Below, piece by piece: positions 1 through 7,832 of a stretch of 11,266 bases of DNA (the first letter of the stretch is position 1; every line of letters starts with the position of its first letter). This DNA is from Deltaproteobacteria bacterium (GTDB lineage Bacteria; Desulfobacterota; Binatia; Binatales; Binataceae). The stretch lies in contig PMOH01000270.1 in NCBI GenBank assembly GCA_003161515.1, positions 1-11,266 on the forward strand. The letters are read 5' to 3'. The notes under the pieces were generated by a model. It did not search any database and was not told where the DNA came from. It saw nothing but the letters and a program-made list of their open reading frames with translations. Both the position numbers and the translations under genes were made by a program.

Positions 1-500
1 GTGGTCTCGGCGAGCTTGGCCAGCTCGAGCGACTCGGGCTCCGTCATCCGCCGGGTCTTCATGCCGGCCGTCTGGAAGTGGGCCTCGGCACTGGCGGCGG
101 CAGTACGCTCCGGAGCCGCGACGAACTTAACGTAGTGCAGCAGGTCCTCTTCCATCTTGACGTGCTTGCCGCGCACCGGGCTGTAAGCGACAGCGCTCCC
201 GCTCTTTTCCGCGATCGAGCGGGTGGTCCCCGGTATCACCGTGCTGTTGATGATCGTCAGCGCCGGCGTGAAGCGGCTGATGTATCCGAGCGCGACGGTT
301 TCGAACTGATGAGGCGATTGAAACGGGACGCACAGGTGCATCGTTCCGATCGGTTCCTCAATTTTCACGCGATCGAGGTCGTGGCGCAGCACGGTTTCCT
401 TGCGGTCCAATACCGCGGCGAGCGCGCCGCCGACTTCGCCGAGTCCGACGACCAGGGTTCTCGCTTTCGGCTTGCCGTTGGTTTCTTGTTTCACGTCCAT
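1..500 (-). CDS. Divergent UDP-glucose/GDP-mannose dehydrogenase-like protein, C-terminus cut by window edge
   Basis: The frame is open from an ATG at 500 to the left edge, giving 166 complete codons. A Rossmann fingerprint GLGEVGG lies at residues 19-25. A NSTVIPGTT stretch (85-93) matches the STVxPGT motif of the nucleotide-sugar 6-dehydrogenase family, and ESLELAKLAETT (156-167) matches the helix that carries its catalytic Lys (K162). The family oxidises C6 of a UDP- or GDP-sugar to a uronic acid using NAD+. Two family positions differ: the usual SPER/NPEF Glu appears to be V109 in SPVRG, and the Asn four residues after the Lys is T166. The N-terminal half is also compact. The active-site Cys region lies outside the window. 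AGGAG at 510-514 precedes ATG500 by 9 bases; an in-frame GTG at 503 (6-base spacing) is an alternative start. It follows the GT4 gene by 52 bases in the same direction. Family membership is fairly secure, but enzymatic activity and substrate are not. Confidence 0.8.
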   Translation of the reverse strand, partial: MDVKQETNGKPKARTLVVGLGEVGGALAAVLDRKETVLRHDLDRVKIEEPIGTMHLCVPFQSPHQFETVALGYISRFTPALTIINSTVIPGTTRSIAEKSGSAVAYSPVRGKHVKMEEDLLHYVKFVAAPERTAAASAEAHFQTAGMKTRRMTEPESLELAKLAET

Positions 501-509
501 CACATCTCT

Positions 510-514
510 CTCCT
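510..514 (-). promoter_or_regulatory. Ribosome binding site of the dehydrogenase-like gene
   Basis: AGGAG on the minus strand lies 9 bases before ATG500 and 6 bases before the in-frame GTG503. It supports initiation at one of these two adjacent codons. No promoter or terminator is evident in the 52-base gap 501-552 that contains it. Confidence 0.7.
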
Positions 515-552
515 GTTTCAGCCGTTTGCTTGTTGCAGGACTCTCCCGACAA

Positions 553-1716
553 TCACGCCGTAAGAAGCGAGTCGATTGCCCGATAGTATTCGTTTCGCTG
601 GTTCTGCCAGTTCAGTGCTTCGAGCGCGGCGCGGGATCGCTCGACCAGCCGCGCGCGTAAATCCGGATTGTTGTAGAGCAGCTTGATCGCGCGCGCGAGG
701 TCGCTCACGTTGCCGGGTTCGAACAGCTCCACCGCGCCGTCGCCGAAATAGTATTCGACGGTCCGCAGCCGCGCGGCGATTACCGGAATTCCGAGCGTCG
801 CGTAGTCGAGCAGCTTCACCGGCAGCATCAGATGGGTCGCGCTGCTCGGCCGATACGGAACCAGGCCGACGTCCGCCTTAACCAGCAGCGCGGGAAGTTT
901 CTCGACCGGGACGAGATCCATGAATGAGACGCGAGCGCCCAGCCCCAGCTGATCGACCAGCGCGCGAGACTCGGCCAGGCGATCGCCTTCGCCGATCACT
1001 TTGAGTCGTAGCTCGGGGATTTCCGAACGTAGCGATGCGACCGCGGAGATTGCCAGGTCCAGGCCGAGACGCTGAGTCACCGTGCCGTGACAGATCAAGG
1101 TGAACTGGTTGGGCGCAAACGAGTCGCCGTTTTTATGGAGATCGAAAATCCTGGTATCCGGCGAGTTCATCACGACCGCAATCTTGCCGGCCGGGACGCC
1201 CGCCTGCTGCAGCCGGTCGCGATGCAGATCGTGCACGGCGAGAACGCGATCCGCCCACCACGAGCTGGCGCGCTCTTCGAGCATCAATAATTTCGCGCCT
1301 GCAGCGCCGCGGGCTCCGCCAAATTTGTCGCGATACAATTCCGGCATCGTGTCGTGAACGTCGAGCACAACCTTGCTGCCGAGGAACTTGGGCAGTATCG
1401 CGCATACTATGACGGCGTCGGGCATGGTGCAGACGATCACGACGTCGTAACGCTGCTTCATCGACATCCGCGCCGCACGCTGCGCCGCCATCGAAAAGAA
1501 TCGCAGGTAGCTTCTGAGGTACGCGGACTTGCTTTCACCCCGATAGCGCGACATCGGCAGACCGATCACGTTGACGCCGTTGGTGATCGGCTTCTCGCCG
1601 GTGGCGAGACAAAGTACGTCGACGTGATCGCCGCGCTCCGCCAACGCTTCGGCGTGCCGCTTGACCCGGCCGTCATGCATATAGGTGGTGTAGGCAATCA
1701 TCAAAAAGCGCGCCAT
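553..1716 (-). CDS. Glycosyltransferase family 4 (GT-B fold), polysaccharide assembly
   Basis: This 387-residue protein has the usual GT4 length and two-domain layout. The N-terminal Rossmann domain starts MARFLMIAYTTYMHDGRVKRH, with the typical short strand followed by a Gly-Arg turn and helix. DVHDTMPELY at 119-128 is the acceptor-side segment seen in many GT4 enzymes. The C-terminal donor domain contains CHGTV and KVIGEGD strands and LPVKLLDYATLGIPVI (298-313), which corresponds to the family's E-x7-E donor-binding region with the first Glu replaced (K301 or D304 nearby). It probably transfers a sugar from a nucleotide donor to the lipid-linked repeat unit on the cytoplasmic side of the membrane. 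The frame stays open upstream to 2001, but ATG1716 is chosen because GAGGGAGAG sits just before it and the longer version would only overlap the deacetylase gene. It lies 14 bases after that gene. Donor and acceptor are unknown. Confidence 0.9.
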   Translation of the reverse strand: MARFLMIAYTTYMHDGRVKRHAEALAERGDHVDVLCLATGEKPITNGVNVIGLPMSRYRGESKSAYLRSYLRFFSMAAQRAARMSMKQRYDVVIVCTMPDAVIVCAILPKFLGSKVVLDVHDTMPELYRDKFGGARGAAGAKLLMLEERASSWWADRVLAVHDLHRDRLQQAGVPAGKIAVVMNSPDTRIFDLHKNGDSFAPNQFTLICHGTVTQRLGLDLAISAVASLRSEIPELRLKVIGEGDRLAESRALVDQLGLGARVSFMDLVPVEKLPALLVKADVGLVPYRPSSATHLMLPVKLLDYATLGIPVIAARLRTVEYYFGDGAVELFEPGNVSDLARAIKLLYNNPDLRARLVERSRAALEALNWQNQRNEYYRAIDSLLTA

Positions 1717-1723
1717 GGTAAAT

Positions 1724-1732
1724 CTCTCCCTC
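1724..1732 (-). promoter_or_regulatory. Ribosome binding site fixing the GT4 start
   Basis: GAGGGAGAG on the minus strand overlaps the stop codon of the upstream deacetylase gene (1731-1733) and ends 7 bases before ATG1716. It decides the GT4 start against a 95-residue longer reading and suggests translational coupling with the deacetylase gene. Confidence 0.75.
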
Positions 1733-2969
1733 AGTCCACCAGCGGTTCGCTGGAGAGCATCCTCGCGACCGCGCGATCGGAGCCAGGCCCTGCGATCGAC
1801 GGAAAGTCGCCGCGAACCGTCAGTTGCATTCGATCCCGACAACGCCACCACGCGGACACTTCGGACGGCAGCGCGCGCCATGCCGATTGGAAATCGTTCA
1901 GCTGCTTGAGAAGATTTTCGTATTCGTCGAGATAATTGCCGGAGCCGCAATAGTCGGGATGAACCAGGGTCAGGATCATGCCGCCCAGCGACTCGATCCA
2001 TTTCGCTTTCATCGCCCAGATCTCCATCGGACTGCGATGCAGCAGATGAATCAGCGTGTGATCCTGCGGCATGGTGTAGGGCAACTCGACCATGTGCGCG
2101 AGGAAGAAAGGAAACACGCTGCAGGTTCCGCCCGGTTGCGGCTCATACGGATCCGAATCGGAGAAGCTGCAGTCAAAATCGAACGAGAGCCGGGTTATCC
2201 ATTCACCGCGCCGCAACGTCGAAGGCGCGCGGAAACCATTCAGGCCGTGCTCGCGCGCCCGCTCCTGGAGCAGAGGCGCGAGTTCGGTGAAGTCGCTCTC
2301 GCTACGGAAGAAACGGCCGTCATGCGACAATCCGTGGGCGCCGAATTCGAAGCCGCGCTGACGGAGCCGCTCGACCAGCTTCCAATCGATCTCATATTGC
2401 GCCAGCGGCAGGTTCCACGAGGATCGGAAATTGTAACGTTCCTCCAGATCCGCCATCCGCTCCATCCGGCTCATCCCGAGCGGGCTTTCGACGTCGTGGG
2501 TCAGCACGATGCAGGATTTCATTCCGTCCGGCCAGAAGCCGATGTGCCATGCGTCGGACATCTTAAGAGCGTGCAGGCTGATTCGGAGCCAATCGCGCCA
2601 GTAGTCGACGAGCGCGCTTTCGCATGGCCATCGCGGGAACTCGCGCTTTGCGCGCATCTTGATCGCAGCCGAGTTCAGCCGATGACGAACCGCGGCCGGA
2701 ATCAAACTCTTGATCGCATAGTAGGCCTGCATCCGGGACGGCGGCCGCCGATCTTCGCGCGCCAGGTATTCTTCAAACAGGTAGTGCTGGGCGATGGCCT
2801 TGGACTCGGCAATCTCGCACTCGAGCGCGGCCTCCCAATCCTGTGGCAGCTTCCAGAAGGAAAATGCGTCATTGCTCCCGCCGCGCGCCCGCGTAGGTGC
2901 GAGACTCGCCCGCGACGGTTCAATACGTACTGAAGGTTCGCGGGTGTCGATTGATGCGCTCAACGCCAT
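1731..2969 (-). CDS. NodB-like (CE4-type) polysaccharide deacetylase family protein
   Basis: This 412-residue protein has an N-terminal region of about 150 residues before the NodB-like barrel. Degenerate CE4 motifs occur in order: THDVE (157-161) for motif 1, AHGLSHDG (211-218, with H212 and H216) for the metal-binding motif 2, FRAPS (246-250) for motif 3, and LVHPD (334-338) for the late His motif. A DPYEPQPGG and ELPYTMPQDHT block lies between motifs 3 and 5, as in deacetylase-like proteins of exopolysaccharide clusters. The family removes N- or O-acetyl groups from polysaccharides or their precursors through a divalent metal ion. Motif 1 is not the classical TFDDG: D159 aligns with the catalytic Asp, while the metal-binding Asp position is V160. 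Activity is therefore likely but unproven. No signal peptide is visible, so it may act in the cytoplasm on lipid-linked intermediates. The first 35 or so residues look unconserved. ATG2969 has AGGAG five bases upstream and overlaps the GT2 gene by 10 bases. Confidence 0.85.
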   Translation of the reverse strand: MALSASIDTREPSVRIEPSRASLAPTRARGGSNDAFSFWKLPQDWEAALECEIAESKAIAQHYLFEEYLAREDRRPPSRMQAYYAIKSLIPAAVRHRLNSAAIKMRAKREFPRWPCESALVDYWRDWLRISLHALKMSDAWHIGFWPDGMKSCIVLTHDVESPLGMSRMERMADLEERYNFRSSWNLPLAQYEIDWKLVERLRQRGFEFGAHGLSHDGRFFRSESDFTELAPLLQERAREHGLNGFRAPSTLRRGEWITRLSFDFDCSFSDSDPYEPQPGGTCSVFPFFLAHMVELPYTMPQDHTLIHLLHRSPMEIWAMKAKWIESLGGMILTLVHPDYCGSGNYLDEYENLLKQLNDFQSAWRALPSEVSAWWRCRDRMQLTVRGDFPSIAGPGSDRAVARMLSSEPLVD

Positions 2970-3814
2970 AGCGACTCCTGTAGGAGCAGTCTGCGGTGCT
3001 GATGCCGCCGGATGAAACTCACAAGTTCGGGTTCGGCGCAGCGCGGTATGCGGCGGATGTATCCGTTGAGAAAACCGGTGAGCAACAACGCACCCTCGAA
3101 GGGGGACGGGCGGGTAAAGGTCTCACGCGCCGCGCGCGCAAGCACGAACAGCGGCGAATAGCCGACTCTGTATGCCGCCAGCCCTGCCCTCATCCGCGCC
3201 TTCCATCCCGATTCGGCGCCCTGCGGACGATGATGCCGCGCCGTGATGTGGCGAAAGCCGCGAGTGTGGAAGCCGTGCAGCATCGCGCGCGCTTCGTCGA
3301 GCGTGTCCCATCCAACGTCGGGATCGAGTTCGCCAATCGCGTTGAAACACGCGAGCGAATACATCTTCGCAGGCCCGCGGGTGTGATACTCCGGCTGTCG
3401 AATCTCAATCCACTCACTGCCCTTGGGTTCCCACAAAGTTGGGCTGGCGATTCCGAGCTTGGGGTCGCGCTTGAATTCCTCGAGCAGCAGATCGATGAAG
3501 CCGGAATCGAAACTGACGTCGGCGTCGAGCCGCAAAATGTAGTCGTACTCCTGGCAAGCCTCGTGCGGCAGGAACTGTGTGATCACACACTCGCCGCCGG
3601 GAGCGCGCGGGCGATTGCGCGGCAGATGATGCGGTTCGATCCAGGAATACGCGCGTGCCGCCTCGTCGAGAATCGCAGGCGTCGCATCGGCGGACCCGTC
3701 GTCGATAATAATCCAACGATCCGGCGTCCAACTCTGCGACGCCATCGAGGCGATCAGCTTGGGCAGCAGTTTTTCCTCATCGCGAGCCGGAGTAATTGCG
3801 ATATACCGCATCAT
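2960..3814 (-). CDS. Glycosyltransferase family 2 (GT-A fold)
   Basis: This 284-residue protein starts MMRYIAITPARDEEKLLPKL, the usual first strand and helix of GT2 enzymes. DDGS at 38-41 is the nucleotide-binding acidic motif, and LRLDADVSF around 95-102 carries the DXD-type metal and donor site (D97, D99). GWDTLDE at 168-174 sits where GT2 enzymes carry the acidic catalytic-base segment. No membrane-spanning C-terminal domain is evident, so it is a soluble or peripheral enzyme that probably adds one sugar to the lipid-linked repeat unit in the cytoplasm. ATG3814 overlaps the FemAB-like gene's stop as ATGA. A reading from ATG3898 would add 28 residues encoded inside that gene and unlike any GT2 N-terminus. 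The start could also be the next codon (ATG3811). The donor sugar cannot be inferred. Confidence 0.9.
   Translation of the reverse strand: MMRYIAITPARDEEKLLPKLIASMASQSWTPDRWIIIDDGSADATPAILDEAARAYSWIEPHHLPRNRPRAPGGECVITQFLPHEACQEYDYILRLDADVSFDSGFIDLLLEEFKRDPKLGIASPTLWEPKGSEWIEIRQPEYHTRGPAKMYSLACFNAIGELDPDVGWDTLDEARAMLHGFHTRGFRHITARHHRPQGAESGWKARMRAGLAAYRVGYSPLFVLARAARETFTRPSPFEGALLLTGFLNGYIRRIPRCAEPELVSFIRRHQHRRLLLQESLWR
2975..2979 (-). promoter_or_regulatory. Ribosome binding site of the deacetylase gene
   Basis: AGGAG on the minus strand lies 5 bases before ATG2969, inside the last codons of the GT2 gene. It supports the full-length deacetylase start despite the poorly conserved N-terminus. 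Confidence 0.75.
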
Positions 3815-4869
3815 GCGAGGTACCTGTAGGTCACGTTGTTGAGCACCCGGGTGACTGGCAGCGGCAGATTTCGCCATACGCGCGACGCGGTTTGCCACAC
3901 GCCGGTCAGATTTTCGGCGCTGGTCACGGTCGGCATCAGCGGAAAGTAGCTATACGGCAAATCAGTTGGCGTCGCGCCGAGCTCGCGCTTGAAGCGCGAC
4001 AGGCCGCGGTTGCGGCTGTCGGTGCGGCCGAAGTCCAGCGACGTGGCCTTCTCGGCGTGATGCTCGGCGATCGACATGAAGATCAAATGACTGGCGCCGT
4101 CGGGACTGCCCGCCACGCGCGCCGACCATTTCGCGTGCAAGTCATTCCCATCGCGCAGCACGACGACCGCGGCAATGCGCTCGCCTTGGTGCATTGCGAA
4201 CCACACTTCGATCGAATCGCTCTGCGCAAAAACCTCGTACACCGTCCTGAAAAACTTAAGCGGCTGTGACGGAACCCCAAGACGGCGCCGACTCTCTAAT
4301 TGAAGATTGAAAAAGAAATCCATCGCCTCAGCGTCGCGCGAGCACTCGACGGTGACGCCGGCTTCGCGAGCGCGACGAAGATGGCGCCGCGTTTCGCGGT
4401 CCGCCGCTTTTTCGATGGCCTGGAACGGACGCGACAAGTCGAGCGTCCAACGCTGAAAGTGATCGAGAACGTTCCACGGATAGCCTGCTGCGACGCCGCG
4501 CAACTCGAGTCTCGGCCGGTTTTGAATGGCCGCCAATCTCGACAACAGAGACTCGCGGGCTGAGTCGTTCGCGGCCAGCGGTGGACAGAAATCCGAAAAC
4601 GGCAACGAGATGAGACTGCGTCGAATCGGATTACCGCGGGCGAGCAGACAAGCGGCCCTGGTCGAGCCGGAATCGCCGATGATCGCGACTTGCGGACGCA
4701 CGCCGAACGCGCGCCTCAAAACCTCGAGCCACGGCCCACGATGATAAAGTGTCGCCTCCGGACGCGAACCGGTGAGAGCGTCCCATTCGGCGCGTGCACG
4801 CTCGAGCGGAACGATTTTCAGCTCAGGCTCGCGCCCCACGACGCGAAGTTGTGTTGCAACCTGGTTCAT
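3811..4869 (-). CDS. FemAB-like protein, GNAT acetyltransferase fold
   Basis: This 352-residue protein has the layout of the FemAB-related, GNAT-fold proteins (Acetyltransf_6 type) found in exopolysaccharide clusters. An N-terminal region contains YHRGPWLEVLRRAFG, and the second half carries the RRHLRRAREAGV helix, the FFFNLQLESRRRLGVPSQPL segment and the late motif FGRTDSRNRGLSRFKRELGA (280-299). Characterised FemAB enzymes transfer amino acids from aminoacyl-tRNA to peptidoglycan precursors. Relatives in polysaccharide loci are thought to acylate or aminoacylate sugars, but this is inference. The frame is open far upstream (to 5382), but those extra 171 residues are Arg/His-rich and lie inside the flippase gene out of frame. 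ATG4869 overlaps the flippase stop as ATGA and has AGGAG five bases upstream. The same family occurs with exosortase (XrtA) systems; no exosortase or PEP-CTERM protein is visible here. Confidence 0.85.
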   Translation of the reverse strand: MNQVATQLRVVGREPELKIVPLERARAEWDALTGSRPEATLYHRGPWLEVLRRAFGVRPQVAIIGDSGSTRAACLLARGNPIRRSLISLPFSDFCPPLAANDSARESLLSRLAAIQNRPRLELRGVAAGYPWNVLDHFQRWTLDLSRPFQAIEKAADRETRRHLRRAREAGVTVECSRDAEAMDFFFNLQLESRRRLGVPSQPLKFFRTVYEVFAQSDSIEVWFAMHQGERIAAVVVLRDGNDLHAKWSARVAGSPDGASHLIFMSIAEHHAEKATSLDFGRTDSRNRGLSRFKRELGATPTDLPYSYFPLMPTVTSAENLTGVWQTASRVWRNLPLPVTRVLNNVTYRYLA

Positions 4870-6386
4870 TGAAGCTCCTGCGCTACGACGATCGGCCTGG
4901 TTTCGCCGCGACCGAATGTATCTCCGAACATCCGCATCGCGGTGGAAGATTCGCGCCAGCAATAAACGATCGCCGGCGGTCCCATGATGAGCAGCAGGGT
5001 AGCGACACCCTGCGTGCCAAATGCGTTCGCGGTAATTTTTCCGGCGGTGACGGCTATCGCGCACATCAACGCCAGACCGGCGCCGGGTAGAATCGCGACG
5101 AAGAGATCGGTAAGCCCGATGCCGAGCAGCATGCATACGAGCCACTGGCCCGCGATGCTCATGACAACTTCGACCGCGCTCCGGCCCATGCTCACACCGA
5201 CCAGGCCGAAGCGTGAGAGTCCGAAAATCGTCACGACGACCAGCACGAGCCGGGTGGCATGAACGTAAAAGTCGAACTCCGGATGATTCTTGGCGTAGTA
5301 AACGGATCCAATGGCGAGGCGCAGCCCGACCAGCAGCAACCCGCACGCGAGCAACTGCATCGGCACCGCGGCGGGTATCCACTTGGGGCCGTAAATGATT
5401 TTGATGAGTTCAGGAGCGGCGATCGCGGCGCAACCAACGATCGGCAGAATGATCCGCGAGAGATACCCGGAGAAATTCAGGTAAGCCTTCGCGAGCTGGT
5501 CGTTTTGGTCCTGCAAGTGACAGAAGGTCGGCAGCGTCACCCGACCTGCGATTCGAAAAATGCGGTCGGGTATGAATCGCAGCAGATCCCACGCCATCGA
5601 GTAAAAGCCGAGCGCGGAACTTCCGAGCAACCGGCCAATCAATACGAAATCAATGTTGGACGAGAGTGCATCGACGGTTCGTCCGCCGAGAACCTTGGTC
5701 GCAAATTGGCCCAGGTCGCGCGCCGCGGCGGAAGTGGGAAGGCCGATCGGAGTTTTTCCGCCGGCAAACAAAATCGTGATCGCGTGCAGCGCAAACCGCG
5801 CCGCGAGGCCGCCCGCGAGGCTCCAGGTCGGCATCCGGTACCACAGCAGTACCAGCGCGACCGCGAGAAACGCGCACTCGGCCAGCACATCAGCCGCCGC
5901 GAGCGCGCCGAAGCGCAAGTCGCGTCGCAGTCGCGCGTTGGCGGTGACGGCGGCACCTTCGAGCAGAAAAGGAATGCACAGCAGGCGCATGCCCTGTCTC
6001 AGCTCCGGCATCTTCATCACATGCGCGAGTGCGGGCGCGCCGCCATAGAGCAGGCCCGCGGTCAGCAGCGCGAGCCCAATGCTCATCCACCACGCGGTCG
6101 CATGATGCGCCGGTGTGAGGTCGCGGCGCTGAATCAGCGCGTCGGGGATGCCCGCTTCGTTGACGAGCATCGCGAAGGTCGAGACTACTACGAGAATCTT
6201 GAACAGGCCGAAGTCATTGGGCGAGAGCGCCCGCGCGAGCACGACCATTCCGCCGACGCGCAGTCCCTGCACGACAAACTCCGCGACCATGTTGTCGCGC
6301 ACCGAGCGAGCGAACGCATTCCACAACCAGAGGTTGCGCTCGGCATGCTCGGGAGCATCGCCGGTGACAGGCAAACGATCGTTCAC
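4866..6386 (-). CDS. Wzx-like lipopolysaccharide/oligosaccharide flippase (MOP superfamily)
   Basis: This 506-residue protein is strongly hydrophobic, with roughly a dozen membrane segments separated by short basic loops, the usual size and shape of MOP-family flippases (PST/Wzx branch). Family-typical stretches include LARALSPNDFGLFKILVVV near the N-terminus, and SNIDFVLIGRLLGSSALGFY followed by a DLLRFIPDRIF segment in the middle. The protein should move the undecaprenyl-diphosphate-linked repeat unit from the cytoplasmic to the periplasmic face of the inner membrane. The start is GTG6386, which overlaps the preceding sugar transferase stop as GTGA. Two purine-rich stretches lie upstream (AGGGG about 9 bases and GAGGG about 3 bases before the GTG). 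Adjacent placement of the initiating transferase and the flippase fits a Wzx/Wzy-type pathway, although no Wzy polymerase is in this window. Confidence 0.92.
   Translation of the reverse strand: MNDRLPVTGDAPEHAERNLWLWNAFARSVRDNMVAEFVVQGLRVGGMVVLARALSPNDFGLFKILVVVSTFAMLVNEAGIPDALIQRRDLTPAHHATAWWMSIGLALLTAGLLYGGAPALAHVMKMPELRQGMRLLCIPFLLEGAAVTANARLRRDLRFGALAAADVLAECAFLAVALVLLWYRMPTWSLAGGLAARFALHAITILFAGGKTPIGLPTSAAARDLGQFATKVLGGRTVDALSSNIDFVLIGRLLGSSALGFYSMAWDLLRFIPDRIFRIAGRVTLPTFCHLQDQNDQLAKAYLNFSGYLSRIILPIVGCAAIAAPELIKIIYGPKWIPAAVPMQLLACGLLLVGLRLAIGSVYYAKNHPEFDFYVHATRLVLVVVTIFGLSRFGLVGVSMGRSAVEVVMSIAGQWLVCMLLGIGLTDLFVAILPGAGLALMCAIAVTAGKITANAFGTQGVATLLLIMGPPAIVYCWRESSTAMRMFGDTFGRGETRPIVVAQELQ
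4875..4879 (-). promoter_or_regulatory. Ribosome binding site fixing the FemAB-like start
   Basis: AGGAG on the minus strand lies 5 bases before ATG4869, within the end of the flippase gene. It rules in the 352-residue protein over a 523-residue open frame that begins at 5382. Confidence 0.8.
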
Positions 6387-7822
6387 AGTCCCTCACCCCT
6401 CAGGAGAACCGGGATCGTGCGAAAAAGAATTCCGATGTCAGTGGTCAGTGACCAGTCTTCGAGGTACTGCACGTCGAGCTTGACCATCTCGTCGAACGAG
6501 ATCTGGTTGCGCCCGCTGACTTGCCAGAGACCGGTGATTCCGGGCAGCCCTTCGAGCCGGCGCCGGTGCCAGTCCTGGTAGTGCTCGACCTCGTACGGCA
6601 GTGCGGGACGCGGGCCGATGAGGCTCATGTCGCCGCGCACGACGTTGATGATTTGCGGCAGCTCGTCGAGGCTGAACTTGCGCAGAATCCTGCCGACGCG
6701 GGTGACGCGCGAATCGTTGGCCAGCTTGAAGACCTTGCTGCCGTTGTCGCTGGCGGCGGCCGCGGCGCTGTGACCGTTGGAGATCCAACGTTCTACATAT
6801 TCGCGGTGGACGCTATCGGCGGCGGCGGTCTTCATCGTGCGCAGCTTCAGCATTTCGAATCGACGACCTTGTGCGCCGATTCGCTGCTGGCGGAAGAAGA
6901 TGGGCCTGCCGTCATCAATTAAAATTGCGAGAGCGGCGAGCGCGATGATCGGCATCGCGAAAATTAAAATGATCGAGGCGCAGACGACGTCGAAGCTGCG
7001 CTTGACCAGGTAGTTCAAGCCTTCGACGTTCGAGCCGCGGCGCCCGACGATCGGAATCAGGCCTACTGTGTCCACGCGGAGTCCGGTCGGCGCAGAGCGG
7101 TAAACCCAGGGCACCACCCACCATCGCAGCCGCGATTCTTCGCACAACTCGACCATCCGCGCCTGCTCGGCAAGCGGCGCGTCGGGAGTGGCGATGGCGG
7201 CCTCGAGGCACGGATGGACGCGATGGATGTGGGACAACTGCTCTGGGCATCCGAGCACCGGATAGCCGCTGTACTCGCGGCCTTCAGCGTCGGCGTCGAG
7301 GAAGCCGATGATTTCATACTGGGTCAGCTCTTCCCGAATGCTGTCGCACAAGAGATGAGCGGTCGGGTTGAAGCCGATGATGACCAGCGGGATCGAGATG
7401 CGCGGACTCGAATAGAATTGCTGAACCAAATGACGTAGCGCCCCGCGAATCCCGAGTTCAGTGATGATACTGAGGGCGTAAAAGCTCACGACGGCGACGC
7501 GCGAGACTCGAATGTGAACTGCGTAGCTGCCGAGGAGCATGAGGCCGGCTGCGACCGAGCACGCCTTGACGATCGCGATCACTTCCTTGCGACTGCCGTT
7601 TCGCATACTGAAGAGGTCGAACGCTCGAAAGACGAGGACCCAAAGCAACGCTGCGATAATGCTGCCCTCGACCAGCGTTTTCGGATCGGCGCTTTGAAGA
7701 TGCGCCAGGATTGCGCCGTCCGGATCGTGCAGAAACAAAGCGATGGCGAAAGCGAGCGCGAGCGCCGCGAGGTCGGCTATCGCGAAGAGCACTTTCTGTT
7801 TTCTGCATTCACCGGCAAACAT
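6383..7822 (-). CDS. Polyprenyl-phosphate sugar-1-phosphate transferase (WcaJ/PssY-type initiating enzyme)
   Basis: This 479-residue enzyme has the full polyisoprenyl-phosphate hexose-1-phosphate transferase layout. N-terminal membrane helices (about residues 10-125) are followed by a Rossmann-like soluble domain (about 140-260, with LVIIGFN) and the C-terminal catalytic domain (about 270-479). The catalytic domain shows a re-entrant membrane helix around 278-300 with a central Pro (P291), KLRTMK (326-331), SLDELPQ (384-390) with the D386-E387 pair of the monotopic phosphoglycosyl transferases, GDMSLIGPRP (397-406) and PGITGLWQVSGR (427-438). It moves a sugar-1-phosphate from a nucleotide sugar to undecaprenyl phosphate, the first committed step of repeat-unit assembly. 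The sugar is not readable from sequence; Glc or Gal is common for this architecture. ATG7822 follows the aminotransferase stop by 10 bases, and its own stop overlaps the flippase start. Confidence 0.95.
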   Translation of the reverse strand: MFAGECRKQKVLFAIADLAALALAFAIALFLHDPDGAILAHLQSADPKTLVEGSIIAALLWVLVFRAFDLFSMRNGSRKEVIAIVKACSVAAGLMLLGSYAVHIRVSRVAVVSFYALSIITELGIRGALRHLVQQFYSSPRISIPLVIIGFNPTAHLLCDSIREELTQYEIIGFLDADAEGREYSGYPVLGCPEQLSHIHRVHPCLEAAIATPDAPLAEQARMVELCEESRLRWWVVPWVYRSAPTGLRVDTVGLIPIVGRRGSNVEGLNYLVKRSFDVVCASIILIFAMPIIALAALAILIDDGRPIFFRQQRIGAQGRRFEMLKLRTMKTAAADSVHREYVERWISNGHSAAAAASDNGSKVFKLANDSRVTRVGRILRKFSLDELPQIINVVRGDMSLIGPRPALPYEVEHYQDWHRRRLEGLPGITGLWQVSGRNQISFDEMVKLDVQYLEDWSLTTDIGILFRTIPVLLRGEGL

Positions 7823-7832
7823 TGAAATTCAC

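Noticed and set aside
511..540. Inverted repeat TCCTG/CAGGA (536-540 with 511-515 in the transcript) overlapping the ribosome binding site of the left-edge gene
   Set aside because: The stem is only five base pairs with a 20-base loop and cannot be extended, so it is expected by chance. There is no U-tract to make it a terminator.
1824..2933. 369-codon open frame on the plus strand opposite the deacetylase gene
   Set aside because: It lacks any recognisable motif, and the opposite strand carries ordered NodB-type motifs and a good ribosome binding site.
4870..5382. 171-residue N-terminal extension of the FemAB-like protein (possible fusion)
   Set aside because: The extension is Arg/His-rich, lies out of frame inside the flippase gene, and ATG4869 has a good ribosome binding site and an ATGA overlap.
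5259..6581. 440-codon open frame on the plus strand opposite the flippase and sugar transferase
   Set aside because: It spans two convincing minus-strand genes, is Arg/Gln/Glu-rich with no fold-like pattern, and is explained by codon bias of the opposite strand.
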